Position numbers and translations under genes: made by a program. The notes beneath the pieces are model-generated. The model did no database searches. It worked only from the letters and a program-made list of their open reading frames with translations, and had not been told where the DNA came from. From positions 9,715,754-9,779,753 of the forward strand of contig NC_081142.1 in assembly GCF_958295425.1 (NCBI RefSeq): a DNA stretch of 64,000 bases. The letters run 5' to 3'. Source of the stretch: Solea solea (taxonomy: Eukaryota; Chordata; Actinopteri; Pleuronectiformes; Soleidae). This document shows, in pieces, positions 12,201-27,200 of this stretch (positions within the stretch are counted from its first letter, which is position 1; each line of letters starts with the position of its first letter).

Positions 12201-15200
12201 AATCAAATGCAGTAGTGTAGGAGCAGAAATGAAGATGGGAAAACGTTAATAAATTGACGTTTTTTATGTCCTTACAGTGTTACAGAGGAGGAGTTATGCT
12301 AGGTATGGCTCCTGTGCTTCACGAAACCATATTCTTATTCTTAAAAAAACTGAACAGACAACTGGGAAGAAACTGTCTTTACTCCACAGATGTAATCTGT
12401 TTTTTTTTTTCATATGTTCTCAGCCATAATTTCCTTAGATATATAATGTGTGAAGAGGAGCATTTGTTTTACAGGGTATTTAAGTTTCAAAGTGTCACAT
12501 TTTCACAGGACTCTTGCGCAACCAGACCCAAAGCTTTGTCCTGAGTCAAAGCCAACAGAAACGCCTGAAACCAAGGCTTTGCTTATCAAGAGGCCAAGTA
12601 TGAGCACATGTGATAACACATGAAAGAGAAGTTGCTCTGAAGTCGGGACATGCCACAACTAGAACTGTACTTGCTCAAACTCTCACATGTTGAGAAGAGG
12701 AAACTGTCTTTTTTTATGAGGTCTAATCATAGCTCTATTGGCTTGCTGATGAGTCTTAATGTTGTGTGGTGGTGAATAAATGTCTGTTGATATCTGGCTG
12801 GCTTTAAGCCTGGAACAAATCCTGCTGATAAGATTGTTTGATGTCTTTGATGCATGGACGAACAAACCACTTCCAAATCTCCTGAAACTGCAGCCAAGAA
12901 AGTCCCTCGGTTGCACCGGTAGTACAGAACTGCTACCCACCCAGCTTCATGGACAAACACACCACTTAACTGGTCTACACATATATTATGGCCATTATTG
13001 AATGAGGTGCTGAGTGGAGATGGGTTCTAGATCTGACCTGCTTCAGGTCCTATCTTGCTATCACTGTAACAAACAAATCACACAGCAACGTTGCCATTGC
13101 TAAATGAGTTTTGGTCTCTGTAATTAACAGGCTCGCTGCATTACTCATCGCAGCAGATGGAGGTCTTCATTTCACAGGACCAGAGGCTGTGGTTTCCAGG
13201 ATTTACTGCGTAGTGTTCAAGGTATAACTCACAGTCAAAGGCTCATCTTCTGTAGCCAGCAATGAGATGATAAAGTGCACTAACTCACATCAGGTGGTTA
13301 TGTTTGTGTGTGTCCAGAGTTTAGAGGCCAGTTAAGTGGGGAACGTCTTTGAAAGTGCTTCTTATCATGTAATCTTTGGAATGACAGAGAAATAAATGGG
13401 ACATGGGCAGCCAGATTTGTATAGTAAAAAAAAACAGAAGGGGAAAGGAAGAACAGTAGCAAAAAAAAGCATTGTGGATTTTTTGGGAAATGTTATGTAT
13501 TGAATAACAGCATTGTCTCTTCAGGACAAAAAGTCACTGACCACTCAAAGATAACTGTCCGACATCAACTAGATAGAAAAACCAGACAGCAGAAAAGGGC
13601 AGACAGCACCATAAATATGAACAAGCTGCACTGGTAGAAAGCTCATGGAGATATTAGTCAACATTTTTGGAAAACAACTTTTCTCATGCACACATAGTGG
13701 CAGACCCCTTTTTGTATCAGAGGAAACTAAAAGACAATGACTCATGAAGCTGCAAATGTTTCCCTTGTTGTACTTGAGAGCATTAGTCAGCATGAACAAT
13801 CCCATGGTAATTTGTTTTATATGGCCTCCTCTTCATGACAGGATCTAAGGATCTAGTGTGAAACAGCCATTATAGTCATAATTACAGTTCACGATCCTCT
13901 AGCTCCATTATCAAGTCCAAATTTTATGTTTTTAATATATCTACCAAATTAATCAAAAATCTATAGAAACAAATAACGGAATTGCCAAATTTTACTTATG
14001 AAGACCATGCTGGAATATTATGAGAGACAATTCAGGAATATCTAAAGTGGAGAGGTAATGACTAGTGTCAAAAGAAACATGATGATAGGTCAGACATGAT
14101 GACTCTTTACTCTAATAACAACACTGTGTGTTAAGGTTTATGGGTGAGTGACGTCTCTGTGTTTAATGAGTGATAACCCTTGAACCATGTCAAAATATTG
14201 CAGGGCTTTTTGACATACAGCATTAATGCTAGTTGCAAGACTTGTTTATTGACCTCACATAAGTCACCACCCCGTTTCCTTGGCTATGCTCCAAGTGGGT
14301 GAGAAAGGATGAGACAACAATATGGATAATGACAGCAATTAAGTATATACTAGTAGACATTGTGTTATAAGATGACAAAATCATGTCGCATCAGTCTCTG
14401 TTTCAGTGTATATAACTTGCCAATGCTACAGTTCCATCTACCTCTATACAGCTTGTCATTGAGAATGCCAATCAGCTGAACTGTGACAGTGATACAGGCC
14501 ACAGAAACCAATGACTAATATAAAGTCACTTTTCTGAAAGGCACTGGCAGATCTGTTAGCACCAGGCATGAAATTACAGTCAGTGGATCTTTCTCAAAGT
14601 TGTTCTCCCATGAAATTCCCAAACAATGGCCCGTATTGTACTTCAGGAAGAGAAAAAAAAGATACAAAGAAGGAAAAACAGGAAGGAGAGCATAGAAAAC
14701 AAGGTACAGGTAGGTAAAGAGAAACACTGCTCTGTGTGAAACTAGTGCTTCATAATAAATATTTGTATTTATATATATTTATATAATAAACTGTATTTTA
14801 CTTTAATTTTATTTGCCTTATGTTTGTCAATATCCTTCTTCTTTTCTTTTTGGCTGCTCCCTTCAGGGGTCGCCACAGCGAATCAACCTTTGTCATTATC
14901 ATCCCCACTAAAAGTTTTGTACCTCAATGGTCTTCCTCTTGATCTTCCTCTGATTTTCGAGACGTTCCTTTTCTTTCTCCACAGCCCTGGTAGACTCCCT
15001 CAGTCGCTCCAGGTCTTGCTGGTATGTCTCCCTCTGTCGGTCGAGCTCCTCCCTCTCTTTTGTCAGATGTTCCTGCACAAAAACAAAAACAAGCAACATT
15101 GCCAAATTCTGACGATAAGTAACCATCTAATGATTAAATCAGATCAGACCTAGAACAAAGAAGACAGAAATTCATGTGATGACAGTGCAGCAAATGTGCT

Positions 15201-18200
15201 TCACCTCCAACTGTCGGCACTCCTCCTCTCTTTGATGGAGCTTCGCCTCCGTGGCCTCGACTTGCTGCCGGTGCCTCTCCCGCTCCTTTTCCCAGCGCTG
15301 CTGCTCTTGCTGGTGCTGAGACTGTAGTTTGTGAAAGCTGGCCAGTTCTTCTCTCTGTAGGGCCAGAGTCCGCTGCTTCTCCTGCTCCAGGAGGACATTC
15401 CCTCTGTGGCGGCCGGGCAGAGAGGCCTGCTCAGTCAAGGAGGCCCGCTGTAGCTCGATCTGACTGTCCTGCTGTGATACGACCGCCTGATGATCAGGAG
15501 AGCACATAAGGAAAAATATGTTTATTTGCTAATACAGAGACACCTTACAGCGTTGTATGGAACATAATTCAAGTTAAACAGTATTACCTGCAGACTATAG
15601 AGGCTTTGGGAGAGTATCAGCACTCTGTCAAAGAACTGGACCAGAGACAAAGATCAGGTTAGTATTATCAAAATAACCAGAGTCATATAATACAAGATTT
15701 CATCGCATTATCAAAAATGTATGGGTCATATTTCCAGTTCAGCAGTGAATATCAAATCCCAAAATGTAGTCTTGCACAAGGTGACAGATCAGAGGAGAAG
15801 AGTTTACCTCAGCCTCAGGGAAGGAGTTGGACCAGACACGGTTCCATCTACCCAGAGACCATGTGCTCTCATCAACCTAAGCAATAACAGTCAGGCACAT
15901 AATGAGGCATATAAATGAAAAAAACATCAACAATGTGTAATGATCATACTAGTACTACAGATAACATACCCTAAACATTAACAAACTTAAAATGTGTTGT
16001 AGTAACAAATGAAGTAGGAGCTGTTGTTCTAAGCTATAGGGATGTAAAAGGAAAACTCCAAATTTTCTTTGACAAATGTTAATTATTGCATTGTATGGAC
16101 ATGATTATGAGTAAACCTAGCTTTCTTTGTTATGAGCATATTGTTACATTATGTCACCAGGATTTACTGTAAAGCTTCCATTTATGAACTAACAAAATGA
16201 CCTAAGAGAAGATAAGGTTACCATAAACATTAAGGACATGGAAACATTCCAGATGACTTAGTCTGTTTACTATTTACAGGAAATAACACTATAACTCATC
16301 CCAGTGAGTGTATGTTGAGCCCCTACCGTCTGCTCCTGGGTGTGGTTACCACGAAGGTCTTTGAGCTGAGGGTCAGAGCTGGCTCTCTGGCTTCTGTCTC
16401 TGTTTCTGTACTCGCCACAAAGGTTCTTCTTCACACTGCCATCTGGCATGGACACAGCAACACCAATAAACAGACACATGCACAAATGATTAAACCAAAG
16501 TGATACACAGAAATGTGTATCATGTGAAACCACATACATATGCATGCAAAACAAACAAAACGGTCTACATTTGTTATAGTAGTTACACCTGCTGGCTTTG
16601 AATTCACCAATAAACCAAATCAAGGACCCAACTTTGACAGATTCAGCAAATTTAATATTGCACAAATGCAACTGAAATACAACTGCAACATCTATTAGTC
16701 TGTGGACTTCCTTAGGGCATGAAGTGGACACTTACTCTTACTCAGGATGGTGGGGCTGCTGTCATAGCCCCCAAAAGTGTCTGCTCGCCTGGGCAGAACC
16801 CCAGAGATAGCTCCTTCCTCCAATTGAGAGACTGAAGCCTCCTCCCTCATGTGAGACTGCAGCAGGTTCTGGAGGTTCTCCACTGAAATGAAAGAGGTTT
16901 CAGAAGAACAGGTGAACATAGTGATAGGTTTATGGGAACAGGGAAAACAACCTTACTATTTACTTATTTTACAGATACAGCAAACAGTATATAAACTAGA
17001 AGTTGACAAAATTATTGTACGACTGTGTCTAAAGTAGAAACAGGACATATAGCATTGTCTTACCCTCAGTGAGAGCTCCTTTGAGCAGGGCCTCCCCCTG
17101 CTGGAGGTCTGAAGCGTCTCCTCGAAGCAGAAGCCTACACCGCAAGGATGCGTCCTCCAGACCTGCCACAGACTCTGCCATGTCTGCAAACAGCTGCAGC
17201 TTCTCAGTGAGAGCCTGCACAATTACGGCATCCTTCTGGCTTAGCCGATCTACAATGAGAAATATGAAATCAAATAAGAAAATACAAAAACTTTATAAAG
17301 AAACCCACTTTTTAAAGTTGGCCACACGCCTAATTATGTAGCTTTAAAAATACAGATTTTATGTGCATTTCAAACTGGCTTAAACAATTATTTGGCTCCT
17401 ATAACAATTAAGAGTTGCGCAGGACCCAAAATCATAGCAACTTCACAAACTTGACATTTTTTAAATGATGCACGAGCACCCCCTAGTGGTGTGGTAAAGC
17501 TTTTTACTACTGCATTACAGAAGGTGTGTCAATTCTTGTGATAGATTACCTTGAAAATCTTTGAACCTGGAAGCTCTGGCCTCTTGCTCCTCACTGAATA
17601 GCCTCTCTTCTGTATGAGGACAGCTAAGAGACAGAAGCCAGTTGAGATGTGTTTATGGACAGATGGAGATAGATGTACAGTCTAATCCGAGTAAGGTTCC
17701 AATGCATTTTGGGTCATTGTACAAAGATATACATGTTTTGTGCACTCTGTCCACGATAGGTAAAGTAACCAGAATTTTCCACAATTTAAGATCAGTTTAG
17801 TGATTTTGGATGAGCCCAAAACAATAAAAACAGGTCACAGAAGACAAAGAATGTAGTCCACAAAACAACAATAGCTACCTCTCAACAGCTTGTCGTATGC
17901 GTGTCATCCAAGTGTTTCGCTCATCCTTGGAAGTGGTGTGGATCTTGTACATCTCTGGCTCATTGGAGGAAGCACAGATAAGAAAGATGCCTTTCTCCTC
18001 ATGGGCCACTTCCCTGACTATCAGCTTCTGAAGAGAGATCACTGACGGCTTGTTATCCTGGGTGGAACACAGCAACAAAGAGAGGAACACAGAATCACTG
18101 TAGAGACTAAATACTGGTACAGCAGATGACACGTCAGTGAAACAAAAATCGATTTAAATTCATCTAACTCTGCATTCTTGCAGCATTACTTTACTAGTAA

Positions 18201-21200
18201 TGCTGTTTTTATCCTAACAGAAAGATTAAAGATAAATCACTTACTACTGAAGCAAATACATATTTCTGGTCCTTCTCTTGTAACAATATCAGCACATCTG
18301 TCAGAAGCACTGCAAGAATATCTGAAAATACAACAATCAGAAATTACAATTTCAACTTGCCAGCTGGAAATGTGGTAGAGGTTGAAAGACAAAGTATATT
18401 TCAAGTCCATCAATTCTTTCTTAGTGCTAAAAACAAAAACACATTACTAATTTATTTTTACAACAGCAGCATATACTGTATATTCATGTTACTAGTTAGT
18501 AGATCAGTGTTTTGTTTTTCTATCACACCTTTGAGTCTGCCAGAAGCAGCTTTCCATGTGACGATGCCCTCATAAAGAAGTCGTCTCCTGGCCAGTGCCA
18601 GGTCCTCCCTGCGAAACACTCGGCCATCTTTGATTTTTCCCATTGCTTTTGGTTCCATCTTGTTATGTATGTCTCGGAGTCGAGTTGTCTTTTCATAGAG
18701 ATTAACCAGCGTGTCCACCTGAACGATGGTTTCTTTGATTAGACCCAGAGCTTGAGTCAAATCCTCATACTCTTCTGTTCCAGCTAAAGGCAGAAAAAAC
18801 ATTACATTATAGCAAAATTAAAACTATTGAAAAACAAGTAAGGTTCTCACTTATTTGACTTGTGTGATCGAAATTTAATTAGCAGAAAAAATACATGTAA
18901 AATAATAGACCTTCAGTATTATGCAGAATTCGCTCCACTAGCAGTGGGTACTTGGTTATGCGTTGGGTCACCAGAAGATTGCACTCAGTCACTCCTAACC
19001 TCCGCACAATGGACAGGTTTCTGATTTTCTGAAATAAAAAAAAAGCATTATTTATTTCAACACTTGACCTAGTCCACACATACACATGAAAACTGTAGTT
19101 TTCCTTCTTTGTTCTTAAAATATTTTCCCACCAAAACAGTGACACACCATTTGCTGCCCACGTGAAAACATAAACCACATTTTAAGTAAACACCAAACTG
19201 CATTGGCCAATCAGAGGTATGAAAAGAAGGCACATCGAAGAAGAGTGACTTGATAAAGGTTATTCTTTTAAAAAGATCAGACAGTAAATCTTAGGACAAA
19301 ATGGAGTCTTGCCAGTCCAAGTATACGGACTAAAAGAAGCAACTTTAGAGGTCAGTTCTGTGTCATAGAAGTTTTGGACATACCAGGGACATCTGAAGCA
19401 AATTCAGTTAAAAATATATAATATATAAATAATCTATGTCTCAAGAAATTGGAATATGCAAATAACAAGTCTCACCCGTATGATGTTGTGGAACTTTTTG
19501 TTGTTTTGCATCTGTTCTTTGTAGAAGTTGACAGCCTCAGTGTGGCGACTGCAAAAATCTCCGTAGCTGTCCTTCATCCTCTCTCCAATTTCACCTGAGA
19601 ACTGTAGAACAAAGTAAACGGTTATATTTGTCATGTTGTCAGGTCACCCTTCTGTTTTTGCAGTCAGTGCAAACTGCATTGTGTATTATGCTCTTTACAG
19701 GAGAGAACATAATGCCTGGCTTTGATAAATGTGTGTGTGCCATTGTTAAAAGACGATTCACATGTTCTTCCTACCTGTGTGATCAGAATGTCTGCCACTC
19801 TGTTGATAGTGTAGTTCCTGTTGCTTGGCAAGACAAGGTTCTCTCGTCGCCGCTCTTTTAGACAAGACAGGAAATGTGTGTGAAGTTCCAGGAGATTTTC
19901 CAAGCGAGGAAACAGGCAGTCCAGCCTGCTGGAGTCCATCTGGAGGTTGTCCTTCAACTCCCGCAAGTAAACACGCAGCATAATCTTCAGCGTTCGCACA
20001 TGGTGCATTTCCGTCTGCATCAGCTCTGTAAAAAGACATTATGTTACACATTTATGTCATTTTCATGTAAAGCTCATACTTTTAAAAGTTACATAGGTTT
20101 TCAGAGTTAGAAATAAATGTAATTGTTGCCATTGATGTATTCATGTAAACATGGTTAATATCTCAGGTTCAGCTACTTTGAATTCAACACAAATTTTATA
20201 GTATCACAAGTGCAATTCACAATCAGCAGTGGATACTTTTACAAAGTAAAATTTCCAACAGTGACTGGTTTCAATTTTCCTCTGCTATTGTTCATAGCAC
20301 TGATGAGTCTACTTGTCAATCCACAGGACAGGTAACTCAAGCAGTGAACAGACATAGTTCTTAGGAATGCATCCTAAGAAATCTCTCTTACCATAAATCA
20401 CATCCTGTCTTTTAACAGTTTGTTTGGAGTGCTTTTTCGCAAACTGTTGATCAACAACCACACTCCATGACTCTGCATCCAGGTCCTGGGCGTCAGACTC
20501 CAGATCTGCCCGCACTGCTGCATAGTGAGCATCTGTAAAGAGGAGCAGAGGCATCAACCACTATTAACATGTAGATTGGTGTTTTCACGGGAAGGACATA
20601 GTTCAACAAAAGCAAAAATGTCTTTATTAATTGTCTTAAATCTAAAATACAAAATATCGCCAGCCAATCTTTGATCACGTTTTTGCCCTGGCAGCTGGGA
20701 AAAAAGATGGACTGCCAGTCCGCAGTTAGCCTCTGTGGATCTCCCACACACTCCAGCTTAATGAGACAGTGAGGTCACTCCTGACTCACACTCCACACAA
20801 TTTCCTCCCAGATTTAAGTAAACTCCCTGAAGACAAACTATCACTCAGACGGCACTTGGGCAAACACATCTTAGTTAACAAGCAAAGAAAGGGTAAATGA
20901 ATGAATAAATGCTATAAAAACACTTACCCAAACATTTCAACCAACTTCTGTCTCCACCTTAATTAATCAACTCACCTTCTACAATAATGGACTCAGTAGT
21001 GGAGGGAGCAAGGGAAATGGCATCTTCGTTGCAGCGTTTTGAGCGGAGAGAATCAGTCTCATCCATCTCCCCAAGGAGGGATCTAAAGGATGATAACCAC
21101 AGGTTCAAGGTGGCATACACACACTTAAAGTGATATAACTCAATCCCTCCATTGATTATTTTTTCTCTCCATCTTCTACTTTACTAAGCAATGCAGCATA

Positions 21201-24200
21201 AAATTAATCAAATTCTGAGAACACTCTAGCTTTACTTTCAAGAGGCTTCGTTATTAGTAAAGACAACTGGTGTTGACACATTAATAACAAATACACATCT
21301 CATGGTTACATCAATAAGTAATATATGAGCTGAGAAGAGAATAATCAAAACTATTCTATATTAACATATAGCAGATATGCAGGGGATTAAAGATTTGGCA
21401 GCTTTTCTGTGTTTATTTTAATTTCTCATCCCTACATCTAGGGGTCTCCAGAGCATTTTTAAGAGTTAGATACTCACCCTGAACTGTTATGGTGATGGAG
21501 AGTGTGGTCAAAGTTGGAGGTAGATGCAGCAGTAGAGCTGGTGGTTGAGGTGACAGTCAGTTGATTGTTAGGTCCCCATTGACTAATGGTCATGCCTGGG
21601 GTGCACAGAAAACCTGGGAGGCCATCCAAGGTATGTGATGAGACTGGACCTGTCAGGGTCTGCTCTCTGCCCCAGTCTTTCAGTGCTGGAGAAGAGGAGA
21701 GAGCAAGAGAGAGAAAGTGAACAAAGGAATTGAAAAGGAACAGAGAAGTGTCATGAAGGAGAGTGGAGAAAATAACTGACCAGCAGAGAGGAGAGGATGA
21801 GAGCTAAGAGTATGCTTGTTTGGACTGTTCAATCATGGCAGCGGAGCTAGCATTTACCCAGGTCACTAAGACCTGGGTAAATGCTAGCTGCATAAACAGT
21901 TCAGAACAGCATATCACCAGATCAGGCTTATCTGACCTCTTACGGCAAATTCAGGATGTATTTTTCATATAGAACGCACAATATAACTGGCACAGTATTG
22001 GTATTGGCCAACATCCCCCAATATAACTAATGACTAAAACAGGAGGCTGGAGTAAGAAATAATCTTAGACTTACCATATGCAACAATCGGTCTTTGTTTA
22101 ACTTCCGTTTCTTCTTCGTTTATTAATAAAAAGTCATATTGCTTATATGATATATATTATATACAGTGGTGGGCGGTCAGGGCCAGCAGGGCCTTCTCTG
22201 CTGGCCCTGACAATATCAAAAAAGAATTTTAATTATTACAATTTTATTTTTTTTAATAATCAAATTAATGTGTGTCTGAATTCAATTACTTTTTCAGTAT
22301 GTTATGATTATATTTCCAGAAAGAATATGGTTATTTTTTGTGAAGCTGAGCTGGATTTTCCTGGATGTCATTAAACGCATCATAGCTCCGTGGACCTGCT
22401 GTAGTAGCATTGCTGGCCTTTCGTTGAAGCTGACATTTCCTATTTGGTTATAACTTTGACTGACGTGTGTCGTCAGCCAATCAATATTTGATGCATAGTG
22501 ACAGAATCGCCCCAGGCCCAGCGATGTGTCTGGCGCTAGCCCCTGCTGTTGTCATCAACGACGTTTGAAGTAAGCTATGACCACTGCATTAACACCACCG
22601 ATCTATCATGTTTCTGATCTCCTTCGTGTGCACTTTTCACGGCAATCGTTTGGAGAAAAGAAGGAAATTATTTCAAGAGGAAGACCTACACCGAAGAGGT
22701 ACATCAATTACGGTAGTTTGAGTGTTAATGATAAATTGATAAAACAAGTGGTGAGGACAAAACTGTTGATCATAAATAGTACCGTGGACGTGTTCCCCGC
22801 ATATCTGACACCTATGCTTATGTGGAAGCTTGTTTTTGTGTCATATAGTGGCTTGTGAAATTGCGGTTGCTGAGTGACATAACGGAAGATGTGGTGGTAA
22901 TGATGCAGTAGCCTATAGATGCGCAGTGGTGTGCGCTATGGCGTGTTTTTTTTTTTCTGAAGGCCCTGACTGAAGCCCCACGGTACGCTACTGATTATAT
23001 AACCAGGAGTAAATCACTTGGCTGTTCTTACTTTTGCCTACAACCTGTTAGAAGTCAGTCTATCCTTTCGACATGCAGTGCGTACTTCAAGTCTGCATTC
23101 ATGCATGTTCTGCTTACCAGGGTAAGGAGATCCTGATGAGCCAGGCTTCAGAAGAGAATCTCTCTGTATGTGAAAAATAAATAAATAAATACATAAATAA
23201 ATAAAATAGGGCAACATTTAAAAAAAAAAAAAAAAAGGTAATTTTCTCCAGCTTTTCTCCACAGACAATTTTAAAATCCCCCAACTGAAACTGTCCACAT
23301 GGCTTAATTTTATGACAGGCAGATTCATATTAAGATGTAGACAAAAGCACATAATCTTGAGTAGAGTTGTGTTAAAAGCAAATTATCCAAAGTGCTTTTT
23401 GGAAGCCTGTTGAGGTGCATTTGCTCAAATGAGTGCCTGTGTGCTTTTGAGCTCATAATGTGATCTTCACAATTAATTAATATACAATAAAATAGAAATT
23501 ATATTATATAGAAGTAAGGGGTTTTCACTGTCACACAAATGCTACATTTGATTTGTATTCATCTTTGTTTCAGTTTTTTCTCTGGATCTAACTTTGTGCT
23601 ACTGATCCAGCGATTGACCATGGACATAATACATATGCAAATAAATAAGATCAAATCAAGTTATGCAAAATAAGACAGTGGAAGTTTAGGTACAGGGATG
23701 ATTTCCCTGTGGCCTTAGACCATGTTCTCATGTGCTCCACAGTAGTGCTTACCTTATTTTTGCTGCTGGTGCACTCACCCAGCAGAGACCTGCAGCTCTT
23801 GTGAACGTTCACAGCACAGTCTGAGAAACAGCAGAGCAGAAATGCAGTGTTGTATTGATCTTGAGATACAATTTGTACAGTGTAGATTATACAGAGGCAA
23901 CAGTGGTGGCTTTTGGACTGAACCAGGATAGGATGAATAGTAACGCAAGCTTGAGATATCAAAACCAAATTCCAAACCCATGCTTATTAGAATACAGTGG
24001 ACGGCTGTGGTTCAAACAAGACATTGAAACAAAAGCACTGAGTATTTCCAGCTGATGTTAAAAAAAATTAGATGTCAAGCAACACTTGAATACTTTTATC
24101 ACTACATGGACACCATGAGTCTGGCACCATGAGTCTGGTGCAGCAGTAACTCTGGCTTCTGTTTGTTTAGAAGAAGAAGATTCACATCATTGTAGGCCGC

Positions 24201-27200
24201 TCAGGAGGAACTCCCTTTTTCTCAGTTTACACACTTCTCTTTCTCCCCCCACTTTTCTTCCTGTTTGGAAAGCACCGCTGTTGTTGTTAAGTATTGATTG
24301 AGAAACTAATTGGATCACTGCTGATTAGCACAACTACAAATCAAAGATGTTATAGAAAAACATTATGTGGGTAGTAAGTACTCTCCCATGTCCTAGTCAA
24401 TTAATGAAGAAACTTTATAGTTCAATCTATCAGTGTGGCTACATTCTGTGGAAGGTAAACACCAGAGGAATTACTTGAGGGACCAGCCTGGACAAACAAA
24501 TCGAGTCAGCATTATGCAAAGTCTGATCCCAACCCAGGTAGCCCACACTGACATGGACAAGAAACTGACATGGACAAGAAACACATGGCCTGACCATGAA
24601 AGCAAACAATGTGTGATACATAAAATAAAATGAGAGCTCCTACATGCTTGAAATGAGAGGGTGAGGGCTACTCAGTGGAGTTATGGAACTGCTTGATGCC
24701 ATAAAATGCTTCACATTGATCCTAATCTTTATGGGTAAAAGGACACCTGAAATGTTAAGCAGTTAAACAGTTACTACCTATTTTTCCTTTGTAAAATAGT
24801 TTGTTATTTCCAACTTTTCTTCTTGTGGATGAAGAGTGATCAGAGTTAAATAATTATGTTTAAGGTCAGTGAACATGGCACTTTCAAAACCAAAAAAACA
24901 GTGGCCCCTCTACATACACCGAATCACATGGGCTGGAGGCATTATTGTGATTGACTGGCTCTGCTTTGGTTAATGACAGAGTGTAAACACAACACATACT
25001 GGTAACTTCCACTACCTGCTGCACAATTTACTGTAAAGGCTTCTGCTGCTTATTTCTCTAATTTGTGCGGGTACAATACATAATGACACATAAGAATAAT
25101 GTATTATCATTTGCCCTGATTTTCTACAACTGACTTTCAATTCTCAAACTTGTTTTCTTCAGTCTCCTTCTTTTTGGTAATAAATGAACAATTTCTCACA
25201 GATTTGAATGAAAATAATGCAGTAACTTGCTTCTTAATGATCCTCACCAGGAGTGTCATGTCCCTCAAGCAGCACTGACCTGATATTACAGTACAGAGGA
25301 AAATTTGCATTAAACCACAACAATATCTAATAAGGGCATACCTCTGTAGACCTTATTGCTTCACACCAGCTAGGATTCCTTAGATTGTACTCAGATTGGG
25401 GGACTGGCATCAGTAAATCAAAATCTCACAGCTGAACCCAGAGATATTTTTTTCTACTTGCAAACTCCAACCCTGCAGGTAAAAGACAAAAAGCGCAACA
25501 TACCACCACTGTGTAAGTCTGCTGGGTAAGTAATCCATCTTCAAACCGTTTCAAGCTAAGCCTCAACACACTGACTGAGAAACACTGGGGGAAAAAAAAG
25601 GGATTGTTTAGAACAGGAAAAGATAAGAGGACATGACAGATCAGCAGATCTGGATGGAATAAAATGCTGTGTCAATGCAACATCAGCTTAAGTCATCTCT
25701 AATGAAACCAAGTGTAAACTGCTTCAGTTCAAGAATGTATTCAAAATGCATGCAAACATTTTGCTTCATGGACATAGAAAAAAATCCCAAGAGTAGAAAA
25801 GAACATTCAGTCATCCTTTTGCAGATATAATGGAACAGATCTTTTTTTGCAGCTTCACACCAATTTAATGTGTGATACAAGCAGAGAAAACAAACCCAAG
25901 TTGCCAAAAAAGAGTCACAACGACAGATTAAAGTAATCGGAACTTTGTCATCAGGCTTGAATAAACTGTCACCATTGAACAGAACCCGTGGGTGAGTAAT
26001 ACTCAGCTCAGCCACTTTAAGGAGCATGATAAAGTAACTTGCTCATGTCAGCAGCACTGTGGTTTGCAGCTGATTCACAGGACACTCAACTTCATTACAA
26101 AGACCACACACAACGTCTGCTGACTGGTTATTGGCCTATCACCCCAGAAGCACACTTACGGTATACAGCCATGTACTCTTCAGGTATTTACTGAATGAAC
26201 TAGAAATGCAAGAAAACCAAGAAAAACCAACAGGAGAAAATAAATGATCTGGATGAGTGTGAAATCACATGTGGTACTTGTCCCACTTAAGCAGAAGAAG
26301 CTGTTGCTACGTGCTATCTCATGGCATGAGGCCCCAATCAACAGAGCACCAGATAGCACTGGGTGGATACTTCCAGAGAAACGTTATGTCATAGGATACT
26401 CATAATGTGTTTTTTTTCATACAGCCTACAAATAAGAAAAGTGCATGTAACACTTTGTATATAAAGTATTATCTTAGCCACTACAACTGCATTACAATTC
26501 TGAAACATGCTTTGATTTAATTTATTTAAAATATCCCAAACACACCAGTGTTTTCACAGAAAAAAACACAACCATCACATATAGTTGTAAAAACCAACCT
26601 GGAGGAAAACCCTAAACCAGCCTCTTTTACACAGCAACCACCAAACCTGATTCATGTGTGCTTTGCTCATATACGCATTGCATGTAGAAAAGCTTACTCA
26701 ACTCCATTATACAAGAAAGACAAAAACATTAATACTTGGGGGCAAATTCTGAAGCAGCGAGACAAAATATGACATGATCTAGAAAAGGAGAAGGAACCAG
26801 GGCTCATGGAGCGTTTTACTCAGTGAAGTGAAATATCTCTGCCAGTCACATTTTCACTCACAAATGGGGTCAGGGTTAACATTAAAGACCAATACCACAG
26901 ATAAAATTAAAGGGGTAGAGGTATATCACAAAATCCTATATGTGAACATTTTTTTAAATGGTGGGTATGAAGGTTATGACTCAAGGAGGAAATCATAAGA
27001 TTTTGAGGGCAATTCAGGCACAGATTCAAGGCAGTAAGTCTTTCTTACACTGTGGGAAACTGAGAGGCCTTGGTGGAGGCATGCAATCTCTGAGGGCTTT
27101 CTCTAGTTTTACTCTTTCAATCATTGCTACTTGGCCGATTTGCCTAGTAAGTGCAGCGAGTAGATGGTAAAATGAGTAAAGAAGTGAAAATCTACTGACA

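Larger units (their letters stand above)
8487..14922 (-). other. arhgef18 intron 29
   Basis: 6.4 kb with no convincing exon. Contains repeat B copy 1. A possible diverged copy of MITE-like repeat C may lie at about 10,770-11,010 (it ends in AAATCCTACACACTG). Otherwise AT-rich. Confidence 0.7.
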
